Below, one piece after another: positions 1-9,154 of a stretch of DNA of 64,000 nucleotides (its first letter is position 1; every line of letters begins with the position of its first letter). The position numbers were made by a program, and so were the translations under genes. Source of the DNA: Cladopsammia gracilis (lineage: Eukaryota > Cnidaria > Anthozoa > Scleractinia > Dendrophylliidae); NCBI GenBank assembly GCA_022457155.1, contig JAJGOT010000349.1, positions 248,001-312,000 of the forward strand, given 5' to 3'. The notes under the pieces are model-generated. The model saw only the letters and a list, made by a program, of their open reading frames with translations, was not told the DNA's origin and searched no databases.

Positions 1-97
1 ACATTTCACAGTGATAACTCAACTACAGCAGACGGGTTCCTGCTCCAGTACAATGTTATCCCACAGAAGCAATACCAATCAACAACTCCTCAAACGG
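1..97 (+). CDS. CUB-domain protein, penultimate exon (partial at window edge)
   Basis: Read in frame 1 this stretch encodes the end of a CUB domain. The motif FHSDNSTTADGFLLQYN matches the last strands of CUB domains (phenylalanine, SD, S, G-F, Y). A Gln/Thr/Ser-rich linker follows (QKQYQSTTPQT). A consensus donor (G|GTGAGT) begins at 98, leaving one base of the next codon. The terminal exon at 3011 supplies exactly the two bases needed. CUB domains occur in secreted or membrane-tethered extracellular proteins and mediate protein or carbohydrate binding. Everything upstream is outside the window, so the full architecture is unknown. The CUB call rests on the motif, and the exon call on donor and phase. 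Confidence 0.6.
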
Positions 98-369
98 GTG
101 AGTAACACTTTCAACTGTTCAACTGTTTATTAATTATCACAGAATTTACAGAAAGCAACATATCCACTGCCCGCAGTTAGCAGGTTAGCTAGTCGAGGCG
201 AGCAGATTTTTATAAAAATCGCTAATTTCGCTAAATTTAAGTGTCGCCAAAATTTCATGTAATAAGGTAGTTAAATAAATAAACAAATAAATAAAAATAA
301 ATTCAATTTAATTACGTTTACAGTCATAGACATTGCAAATATAAGAAGCCGAGTTTTCAGGAAATTTTA

Positions 370-1035
370 TGTAATTAAGTCTGGTAAATCAATATGATCA
401 TTTTCTTCTGAAAGTATTCGGAGTAAAGTGTCGTGAATATTAATTTTAAAGTTATTTTTGGACATTTGACACATTTCACACGGTAAACTATTCCAGATTT
501 TTACACCATATCTTGAAAAAGACTTAATTTGTTTGTCTAACCTTGGTATTTTTCTATAGTTTTTAACATCACGTAGTCACTTCATGTAATTTCCGGCCAC
601 TATAAATACCATGTAAGCTCGCGTTTTCCGCAATAAACCTGAAGAAGGCTGGTGTTGGCCAGCCGAAATATCGAAATCACGCCTTTACACGTTGTTTGAC
701 CAGTCCTTGCAGTATTTTCTTATATAACCTTGAGTGTTTAACATAATAGTCACCTCGTGAAGATGATCTTGTATTATGTGAATGATATTAGACTGGGAAG
801 CAAATAAGTTAGATATGTTAGTAGGTGTTAAGCTGTTAGATATATCATGCATTAGAATAGCAACGTATTTAAAGTACAGTAGATCTAAAGGAAGAAAGCT
901 AGAGGAGACAAAATAAGGTACTGCATGAGAATCGTATTCACCAAAGAACATGAGGCGGAGGGCGCGTTTTTGAAGAATAAGAATTTTGTTTTTGTAAGTT
1001 TTAACAGCTTGGCCCCAAGCGACTATGCCATACAA
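370..1035 (-). mobile_element. Non-LTR retrotransposon (LINE) reverse-transcriptase C-terminal relic
   Basis: On the minus strand 685-1035 encodes a typical LINE post-RT segment: YGIVAWGQAVKTYKNKI, then QKRALRLMFF and conserved spacing to PYFVSSSFLPLDLLYFKY. After an interruption the reading resumes toward 370 with SFSRYGVKIWNSLP, a classic LINE C-terminal motif, and ends near a stop at about 370. A segment at about 565-705 unrelated to the RT interrupts it. No intact RT or endonuclease is present. The clade is not certain; it resembles CR1/L2-like ends. Confidence 0.6.
565..705 (+). mobile_element. Insertion with Penelope-type hairpin (CTGAAGA-stem-GAAA)
   Basis: This stretch interrupts the LINE relic. 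It contains CCTGAAGAAGGCTGG, a short loop, CCAGCC and GAAATATCG at 638-673. That arrangement (CTGAAGA, GC-rich hairpin, GAAA) is common in the terminal repeats of Penelope-like retroelements, some of which carry hammerhead ribozymes. Element identity is inferred from this motif alone. Confidence 0.35.
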
Positions 1036-2093
1036 TAAGTAGTAATAATAAGGGCTTTCATTAAGTCAAGAATTAGACCGCATCCCAGACGCCTCAAAAC
1101 TGGTCTGTCGGTTACAGCCACCATTATCCTCAGTTCTTTGCCAGGTTCTGGTAGGTCGTCTTGTTGCACCCAAATGCCTCTTTCCAAGGCGTTGCTCTCT
1201 GCTTTCCTATTCGTTACCGCACTTTACCGGGGCCTGGAGACGAGGCAGCTGTTCTCGATCATTTTGTGGTTTCCGTAATATGCGAATCTTTGCTGACGTC
1301 ATTGGTTACATTTTGCTTCATTAGCATTGGAATTGACGTAGAAATTACAAATTGACTTCAAAAGTAAATAGAGTGATTTTACTTAGTGTGTGATAGTCCA
1401 AATTAAACAAAAGGAAACAATGGAATTATAGTCTAATAGTGCGTACTATTCTACTAACTATTGCACAGATGAAGTAAAATCACTCTATATCAACTATCAA
1501 AAATTGCAAAATTGTTGGGTGGCAAATTAAAAGCAATGAGCCATACATTCTTTGGAAAATTTTGAGTTTTTAAAAACAGCATTGCACGAAGAGTGTCTCG
1601 TATATCGGGAGTCAAACTTCCAGAAAAAGCTAATTGTGTTATGCCTTTTCAATATTCGGGATGGATATGTAAGTAGCTCGGTTAGAGAATGAGGTGCATA
1701 TGCTGTTGAGGCAATAATTGTAAACAAAGAGTCGCCAAGTGGAAAGTTGTTTTACGGATTGAGGTGATTAGCTACATAACCAACCCTACACTGGAGGGCC
1801 ACACCTTCTGTCGAGGATCATGCCCTTATATGAGTTTCTCTAGTTTAGTTTTTTTCCCTATTTATTTCTGTATTTGATTTTTAGTTAAATTCTTTCTATT
1901 TTTTGGAAGCTTGCACTTATGTCACTATGATGTTTCAAGGCAATAAATGTAAATGTGAATGTAATTTTTTTCACACGGTACAACTGAGTAAAAGTATAAA
2001 TGCTGCTAGAGATGCATAACTTGGCTGTGCAAGACACTTTATAAAATCTTAGGAAGTGCGGCAAAGAAAAGAGACAGGCTGACCTTTAGCCTG

Positions 2094-2520
2094 GTTTCCA
2101 TATGATCGCTACGATCGCCGAAAAACGAGAACGGCGATCGTAGCGATCGAAACGATCGTGTTGTTGGTTTCCATATGATCTTTACGATCGCGGGACGCCA
2201 TCTTGTGCGGAAAACACAGGAGGACTCTGGGATACATAAAGCGATACTGCAATGCTTTGTGGGGTAGTTTCGATCGCTACGATCGTCACGATCGATGAAA
2301 GTGATTTCCAGATATGGCTTATGATCGCTACGATCGCTACGATCTCTGTGCCCCGATCGCTACGATCGCTGAGATAGAATTGTTTCTAGCCCATGCAGCA
2401 ATCGCGATCGCTACGATCGTTACGATCGCTGCGATCGCCGAACAGAGTGGTTTCCATATGATCGCTACGATCGCGATCGCCGGTCTCGTTTTTCGGCGAT
2501 CGTAGCGATCATATGGAAAC
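2094..2520. mobile_element. GATCG-word element with inverted ends (MITE-like)
   Basis: It starts with GTTTCCATATGATCGCTACG and ends with the inverted complement (CGTAGCGATCATATGGAAAC). The interior is packed with the near-palindromic word GATCGCTACGATCG and variants, with GTTTCCATATGATC recurring internally at about 2166 and 2450. The last 71 bases (2450-2520) form a near-perfect hairpin on their own. No transposase is present. It is a non-autonomous inverted-repeat element in the CUB-gene intron. Confidence 0.65.
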
Positions 2521-2681
2521 ATGGCTTTCGGAAGAAATCCTGAACTTGGGCGAGAAACGCACCCTAGATCTTCCGCCCACATAATCTGCCTTCACTGACG
2601 GAAACAAGAAAGATCAGCTACTAAACCAATAAGAGCCTCAGTTATGTTTAAGAACGGTGCATTTTTAAGTGCAATTCACCC

Positions 2682-2850
2682 ATAAGCCCATTTGCGATAT
2701 ATTAAAATTCATACTTGGCTCCGGGGCTTGGGTGAACAAAACAAAAGAAATGAATAATTCAACGCTGAACCTCAATATGATTTCTTTGTGTTTTATCCCC
2801 CCAAGCCTCGGAGCCAAGTATGAATGTTAATATATCGAAATTGGTCTATT
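2682..2850. mobile_element. Hairpin MITE, family A (CATACTTGGCTCCG ends), copy 1
   Basis: Arms of roughly 45 bases (ATTAAAATTCATACTTGGCT and its inverse near 2832) face each other around a short middle. Two further copies lie in this window, at 43821-43997 and 45280-45458. It is non-coding. Confidence 0.7.
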
Positions 2851-3010
2851 AAAAATTGAGGGAATTCAGGCTTTAAATAAAGACGTGTTCTCTCAAATAA
2901 AAAGTTCTTTTCAATTCAACAAAATTATAGTATAGTGTGGTGTTGCTAAAAAATGACTTCCTTCTTTAACATTAATTTTTCGTTTACATATATTATTATT
3001 TCTTGCTTAG

Positions 3011-3165
3011 AGCGAATGGAGGAAACAGATTTCACAGAGGCCAGTGCAGCAACATTCTCAGTGGGATACCTGCAGGAAAAACAAAATACCGCTCATGCAA
3101 CCGATGTGCCATGTTCTCTAATTGACGTTGTTTTGCTGGCTGTGTCAATCCAACTCTTCTTATAA
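3011..3165 (+). CDS. CUB-domain protein, terminal exon with GPI-anchor-like tail
   Basis: A pyrimidine/T-rich tract ending in TTAG sits just before 3011. The exon opens with two bases that complete the codon left by the donor at 98 (G+AG = Glu), then encodes about 50 residues to a TAA at 3163-3165. It is Ser/Thr/Glu-rich (MEETDFTEASAATFSVGYLQ) and ends with a small-residue and Cys region (ATDVPCS) followed by a hydrophobic run (LIDVVLLAVSIQLFL) directly at the stop. A hydrophobic end with no cytoplasmic tail suggests a GPI-anchor signal; a short C-terminal membrane anchor is the alternative. Linkage to the first exon is inferred from phase and strand only. Confidence 0.5.
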
Positions 3166-3400
3166 CAGAACTTTAAAAACTGTTACTATAGGAACCGATA
3201 TATTCAGTTGGTTTGAACTTGCATGACGCTTGTGTGGCCGCAAACAGGGCAACTTTCTTTTCATCCCCACTTCAAGATGAGAATAACGGCATTTAACCAG
3301 TATGCTGTTCAGTAGGTTCTTTAATGAACACATGGGATGTAACTTGTCTGATGAACCGGTTATCGGAACTGGAGTGCAGAAGTATATACATACGTTATTT

Positions 3401-3588
3401 AACAAATTTACACCGATTTTCCGTGGTGTGGACTCTTTTTCAGTTTACCACGATTTACGTCATCACATGGTCAAAATGTTGCTGACTTACTCGGCTGCGC
3501 CTCGTGAGTCCACAACATTTTGACCATGTGATGACGTAAATCGTGGTAAATAAGAGTCCACACTACGGAAAACCGGTGTAAATTTGTT
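3401..3588. mobile_element. Long-hairpin MITE
   Basis: The arms are nearly perfect inverted repeats of about 80 bases, from AACAAATTTACACCG at 3401 to CGGTGTAAATTTGTT at 3588, with inner arms including CACGATTTACGTCATCACAT. A loop of about 30 bases separates them. It is non-coding. Confidence 0.7.
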
Positions 3589-3685
3589 TTTTACAACAAT
3601 ATTTAGAAAAAAAAACACAAGGAAAAATCGAAGTCTTGCTACAAAACGTGACAGCAAAGAAAGAGCAAGCGTTGTCTATAACTTT

Positions 3686-3786
3686 CTCGCAATCTGATTG
3701 GTGTTTTTCAAGCGCGCGTGATGTTAACGTCAGCACCGTTGTCTGGACTCTCATTTACCACTCACGTCGACCAATCAGATTGCGAG
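3686..3786. mobile_element. Short TIR element (CTCGCAATCTGATTGGT)
   Basis: A perfect 17-base terminal inverted repeat, CTCGCAATCTGATTGGT at 3686 and its complement ending at 3786, bounds about 100 bases of non-coding DNA. No transposase is present. Confidence 0.55.
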
Positions 3787-4178
3787 TTTAGCGGCAATTG
3801 TGGTAAGAATTCAGACTTACCAACATGCCACCTTTTTCTTGAGCTGAGAAACGTGGAGAGCGTTCAACGTGTTTTGACGTCAAAATCAAATACAAAACTG
3901 CTAAGCGAAGGCAATAGAGAAAGTGTGAACCACTCAAACTTATGCTGATACGAGATCTAAAAAACTGTACAAGGAAAGATAATTAAAGTTTCCATCTTCT
4001 AAGTTACTTTCGCTAAACGAAAACATGAGAGCAAACCAACTCACTCTTTCTTCCCTCATCTTTGCCTCCCCACCACACATCCCGGGAAAACATTATTAAT
4101 TTTTATTCTCAAACTCATTAATAATTCATGAGGTAATTGTCCAATTGCGTGGACCCATTCGGGTCACATGCATGCACT

Positions 4179-4879
4179 GGATACCCCGGTAAAGAACGGC
4201 GTGTTTGGATATCCAAACACACGTGTTTGGAAATCAATTAGCAAAAACAATGCAGCACTTGAACAAACCTTTATTAGCTTCCATTCTAAATTATTCATTA
4301 CAGTTAACATTTACGTTTACGGTACAGTTCAAGAACGTTGCTGAATTTAACATTCCAAATCAAAATCTTTGAACACACTTCCCGGCTCCAGTACAGGAAA
4401 TTTTGTCTCTCGCGTTGCTTGCCAATTTTTGAAAACATCTACGGACCACTTGTCTTTGTACTGTGTACTTTTAGGCTTCGTCCGTTCGAGCAAACCAACT
4501 TCCTCTTCACAACTTTTAGGTCGTCGAAACCGCAAAGATTTTTCAGCAGCTGGTTCCTCCATGCCAACGAATATTACAAGAACACCAATGCAAATTTTGG
4601 CTAGTTTTAAATACAAAACAAGCTTAAATAACTTGTGAAAAACACGGAGAAATATTTCGTCGCAAACTAGCACCTACATGCTAATTAAACAAAAGAAAAC
4701 AAAAACCAAATCTTAATGTGAAAAATTTCTTTTGTTTATTATCATGCGCGATTGAGAAGCCATTTCTTAAACTCGTGCTTCGTGTTTCACCGGGGTATCC
4801 AAACACCTTGAAACAATAAAAGCACTCGGCCGAAGCGGCCTCGTGCTTTCATTGCTTCTCGGTGTTTGGATACCCCGGT
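4179..4879. repeat. GGATACCCCGGT inverted-repeat cluster with 91-bp hairpin
   Basis: The word GGATACCCCGGT occurs at 4179, inverted at 4789-4800 and direct again ending at 4879. The segment 4789-4879 folds on itself (ACCGGGGTATCCAAACACC against GGTGTTTGGATACCCCGGT). A TTTGGATATCCAAAC palindrome lies near 4204. It is probably one or two nested MITEs; the ORFs inside are not recognisable. Confidence 0.5.
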
Positions 4880-5343
4880 AAAACACTCAAACTCGTTTAA
4901 GAAATATTACTTCTAATTTAGTTGAAACGCAAGGTGTGTAGTTACACCAAGAAGTATGCCCTTGGTTTGTGTCCAATATCTCCTATTTCAAGACCAAGTC
5001 CCCAAAACAAGTTAAATTTGTAAGCAAAAAGCAAAATGATTTGGTTCCAAGATAAATCTAAATCTAGTACTTTTCAGTTGATCAAAACAAGTACGAAAAA
5101 ACTGTTAAAAAGAAACTAGTAGTCAGGAAGTAAAATAAAAGACTTTAAAAACGGCAAGACCACAGCGACAAGACGTCTAGAGGAGCCGGATCTGTTGTAG
5201 ACCTGGATCAGTAAAAAACTTCAAAACGTTGCCAAACAATGTATACTGAAATAAATATTTTAATAAAATAATGGAATTATTATATATGCTGTACCTTCAA
5301 TGAGAAAAGTACAAAACTTTGAAACTTTGAAACATACAAAGCC

Positions 5344-5410
5344 CCCCTCCCAACCCCCCCCCCCCCCCCCCACCCACCCACCCACCCTCCACCACCACCA
5401 CCACCACCCA
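5344..5410. repeat. C-rich microsatellite: poly-C, (CCCA)n, (CCA)n
   Basis: A run of more than 15 cytosines passes into CCCA and then CCA repeats. Open reading frames over it are low-complexity artefacts (Pro/His-rich or Gly-rich). Confidence 0.85.
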
Positions 5411-5756
5411 AAAAGGGAGTTTTACGTCGAAACAGCACATGCAAAAACGGTTCGCCTTCGTCAGCTTCCAATCTTCTCACTGCGCCGGAAAAGAGCAAAT
5501 AAAGAAAAGATGTGACCCAAAGTAGGGTAGAGTACATTTATTTTATGGTGAAGCAAGTGGCACCTTAACATTTCATTCTCTTGGATGAATCTTTGACATG
5601 CGTGAAACTAATGAAATTAAAACCCGCGAGAAAATTAAGGGTATGTAAAATATGTAAACATTGTTTACAGTGGACGAGCACTAACTATCTAGCAGCGAAT
5701 TTGCTGCAGCTAATTCACAGGCACGCCGCTCAAATAAGGAAACAAATAATGTAAAT

Positions 5757-5937
5757 TGAACATAACAGGTTAAAAATCCCAACTGGCAGGAGGCAGACCA
5801 GTTGGCTATTTTACAAGAGTGGCCGAGGAGTTGAACTCGGGTCTACCGTGAAACAACTCCAGCTGGTGGTCAGAGCGGGACCTCCCGATTTGAAGTCCAG
5901 CGCCCTAACCACAGTACACGACCACGCTGCCTCCCTT
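5757..5937 (-). mobile_element. tRNA-derived SINE, copy 1 (diverged)
   Basis: It is the minus-strand homologue of the copy at 51577-51876. Shared blocks include the tRNA-like head (GCAGCGTGGTCGTG side near 5935), a middle containing GTTTCACGG and CGAGTTCAACTCCTCGGCC, and the 3' segment CCAGTTGGGATTTTTAACC. The anticodon and B-box part is damaged relative to copy 2. It is intergenic. Confidence 0.6.
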
Positions 5938-6515
5938 GGAGCATCAGGATTTGTCCTAGACGATGAAGCCCCTCGCTTTTTATTTTCAGTCTGGTTTCCA
6001 TCTCGCTCGCGGCTTGCGCCCCAAGAAAAAAAAATGTTGAGCTTAACTTACGGGTACTGAAGTCTTGGTATATCAGGTATGTACAGGTATGTTCAGGTAC
6101 ATTAACCTAATTTAAATTACCTTGCATTTTGAGAAACTTTCTTTTCTCTGCTTATGTTGTCGCTTTATATGTATTTAGGTGAAGCATTTAATAGTTGACG
6201 CTAATGCTGGATGAGCTTAATCTTGATTTGAACAATTTGGCCCAGGTTCCACAAAGAAAAAAAGTTCAATGTCGCATCAAGTCTGTTCAGGCCGTCAGTT
6301 TGTAGGGGTGAATAAAAGGCAGTCAGTGGGAAGAGAACAATATTGCTAGTGGGTAAAAGGAGAAACAACGCCTTCTTTCGAATCGACTTTCAATATTTTT
6401 CTTCACGCGCGCCCTTTATCTTATTAAGAGTAGTAAAAGACGCGACTTCGAAAACGCGCGCGAGAAAGCCACACGCAAAACCTGTACCCTGCACGCGGCT
6501 CCGTGATTGCGCCAC

Positions 6516-6675
6516 ATACAGCTATTTCAATTAACGTTGTCGGATGAAAAAGGCGAAAAGCCAAGACTGCAAAGTAGTATGGGATTTTTATGCAATGGCT
6601 ATTAACCTTACCCATACTACCTTGCGGTCTTGGCTTTAAGCTTTCATCCGACAACGTTAATTGAAATAGCTGTAT
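6516..6675. mobile_element. Hairpin MITE (ATACAGCTATTTCAATTAAC)
   Basis: Inverted arms of about 70 bases include ATACAGCTATTTCAATTAAC and AACGTTGTCGGATGAAA at the left, both repeated inverted at the right. The loop is short (about 20 bases). It is non-coding. Confidence 0.7.
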
Positions 6676-7018
6676 TACTCCTTTGCCACTTCGCTTCGTC
6701 TTCGCTTCACACAACATGACCATATTTTCAAAAATCACGACAAACAAAATACCACCAATCTACATGAAGAATGATCCAATTTATTCAAATGAAAGGCGAA
6801 AACTCAAAATCGTCCTTGGTATAACTATGTAACCCTATAAATGACAAGACAGAACCAAGAGTAAGACAGTTTGTTCTAAACAAAATAATTTTGGTGAACT
6901 AGCCTCATCCATAGACAACTCTTTGGGAAGAGTAAAGGGCAAGACGATCGCGAGACTGGTAAAGGGGACAAATATCCGACTGAATATGGAGGGGGGCGGG
7001 AGAAGTGAAGTAGCTCCC

Positions 7019-7044
7019 CACCCCCCCCCCCCCCCCCCCCCCCT
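7019..7044. repeat. Poly-C tract
   Basis: An almost uninterrupted run of about 25 cytosines. The Gly- or Pro-rich ORFs across it are artefacts. Confidence 0.85.
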
Positions 7045-7687
7045 TCTTTTTTTATTCCTTTTGCCCCAGACCCAGAATTGCTGCGGAAGAGGCCTTGTAC
7101 CAAGTGTCAGCTGTGTTGGACAGCCTGAGAAAAGAACCAGTTGCGTTTAACCTGTCTGTTTAGGAGCTGTGCTCGGTTTTAAGTTCAGGTAGCTCTTCAC
7201 TATGTAGAGTTGATTCCTGCACTTCATAAATCAGCTGTCGAACATATGACCTTGTACTTAGACGAAAGTTATTACCTTGAAATTATAACGACTTCATTTA
7301 TCTTCCTGCTGACCAGGAAGTCATTCCAAGATTTCTTTTAAACAATGTAATAAACAGGAATTGTAACCTCCATTTCCAAAAAATATACCAATAAGTTGTC
7401 CGCGACAAAAGCTTTACAAAACAAAAACGGAAAAAAAAAACAATCAGGTGGATGTGAAGTAATCAGGTCATATGATCGGCTGTCAATAGTTAAGTTATTA
7501 AGCGTTGAGAAAACAAGTCTCAATCGTCTATACTTTCACCGTCTACACAAAGCCTGTGACTCATCAAACCAAACTGTTTCCCTAATATCATTTTTTAAAC
7601 AGTATACACCCACTACAAACATTATTGCCAAGTAATCCATGTAGAAAATAGCTCTCCTTCACGGTCTGAACTGTAATTATTCCTTAA

Positions 7688-8229
7688 TTTTATTTTTATT
7701 TGTCTATATGAAGTAAAAATAATGTCAACAAGGTGACATCCCATAAAGTACCTCAATAACAAGATTCTTTATCGAAAGGCAACCATTTACATCAACTACT
7801 ATTAACAAAAATAACGTCCGTACAGTGTACCATCAGTTTGTGCAACATATAAACTACATTTGTCCTTACGTTTACTGGTGAGCAAATCTATGAAGCAAAA
7901 TGTTCCCAGACTGGTTTTGTATGCCAATTATGTAGCATTTCATACACTATGCATCATTGCTTTTTTTCTTCGTAACTACCAATGAAGAACTATTTACTTA
8001 CTGTAAATGTAATCTACAATGCCGTGAAGTAGATTTCTTTCTCTTTGCATACAAAGCCAATTCAGGCAAGATTACTCATGCCAGTTTCATTTGAAACAAT
8101 GCAATCGCGCTGCAATAATTTTATCTTTTAATACAAAATTAAACTAGCACTCCTCGTCTAGCTTATACACATATAGCTACATCTAAATTCAATAGGAACA
8201 ACAAAGTAATCTGCAATGGCCAATTTATA
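7688..8229 (-). other. WNK: Putative WNK 3' UTR and poly(A) signal
   Basis: Downstream of the WNK stop codon the minus strand has no coding signal. An AATAAAAATAAA stretch lies at about 7688-7700, roughly 530 bases after the stop, and is the first clear poly(A)-type hexamer seen. Transcript end is inferred only. Confidence 0.3.
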
Positions 8230-8946
8230 CTACCGATGGGGCATTTGCGGGTGAGGAGTAGTGGGTTGCACCACAAATTGCTGACCAGTGACATTTGCTG
8301 ACGGCACAAATTGCTGTGGCACTCTAACAACATACTGTCCACTAGAATTTGATCCTGAATTGACAGTCACTGCCACAGCAGGCCACGGCGACTGAGGCTC
8401 TGCAACAGGGACCCATTGATGCTCTTCCACGTTAGGTGCCCACTGCACATTATCAGGTCCACTGGACCAAGGTCCATTCATGACAGTACCGCCATAACTT
8501 GTTACAGGTACCTGGGCACCTTGCGGACCCTGTAAGTTTGAAAAACTGGGATTTCTTGAGCCAGTGAAAGTGCCCATAGGCTGCTGGGGAACAGCTGTTG
8601 GTGCAACCACCTGGGAGCCATTTCTTGTTGGCACAGGGTTTGTGACAGTTTGTATTTGTTGATTCACCTTGATTTGATTGAGACTTAATTTTGTTTCCAC
8701 CTTACCAGCTGGTGGTTGACCAGCTTGTCTTGTTTGTACCACAGAAGATGAAGGCTTTTTCTTTGTTTTGCTCTCAAACTGAGCTAATTGTTCAATTTCT
8801 TTATCAATTCCAATGAAAGACTTTTTAGACGTGTTTGAATCAGAGCTGCATCCATTGCTCTTAGCATGTTCCACTACTGGCTCTTGTGTTTCCTCTGTAC
8901 TGCTCTTGTGTCGTGACACCACCTGCTGTTGTCCTGTTCCCTGTGG

Positions 8947-8984
<38 letters not shown>

Positions 8985-9154
8985 CTTTTAACTTTTCTTT
9001 TTTCATTTGAGCCTGAAAAGCGTCTTTTAATTGTTGCTGCTGCTGCTGTGTTCGTTGCTGGTGTTGGCGTTGTTTTTTGCTTTCAACCTTCTTCTTAAAT
9101 GTCATTAATTCTTTTTCGTGTCTCTTTTCCATTTCTTTTTTTTCTTTACGTTGT
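8230..9154 (-). CDS. WNK: WNK exon 13: charged helix, poly-Q tail and stop
   Basis: It begins with [20 protein letters not shown], resembling the conserved helix near the C-terminus of WNKs. Gln-rich stretches follow, including about 12 consecutive CAA-encoded glutamines (8947-8982). The remainder is Gln/Pro/Val-rich and ends PHPQMPHR before TAG (8230-8232). The acceptor is ATGATCAG|A. The tail beyond the helix is unlikely to be conserved. Confidence 0.9.

Larger units (their letters stand above)
98..3010 (+). other. Intron of the CUB-domain gene, filled with repeats
   Basis: This is the inferred GT-AG intron between the two CUB-gene exons. It holds a non-LTR retrotransposon relic (about 370-1040, - strand), the GATCG-word element (2094-2520) and a hairpin MITE (2682-2850). 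No host coding sequence was recognised between 1050 and 2090. Confidence 0.45.

Noticed and set aside
2314..2582. ORFs with DRYDRYD and AIATIV repeats
   Set aside because: They are translations of the GATCG-word repeat and not proteins.
5280..5537. Gly-rich and Pro/His-rich ORFs
   Set aside because: They cross the poly-C/(CCA)n microsatellite.
8813..9098. Cys- and Val-rich ORFs opposite WNK exon 13
   Set aside because: They are produced by the reverse strand of the poly-Q repeat.
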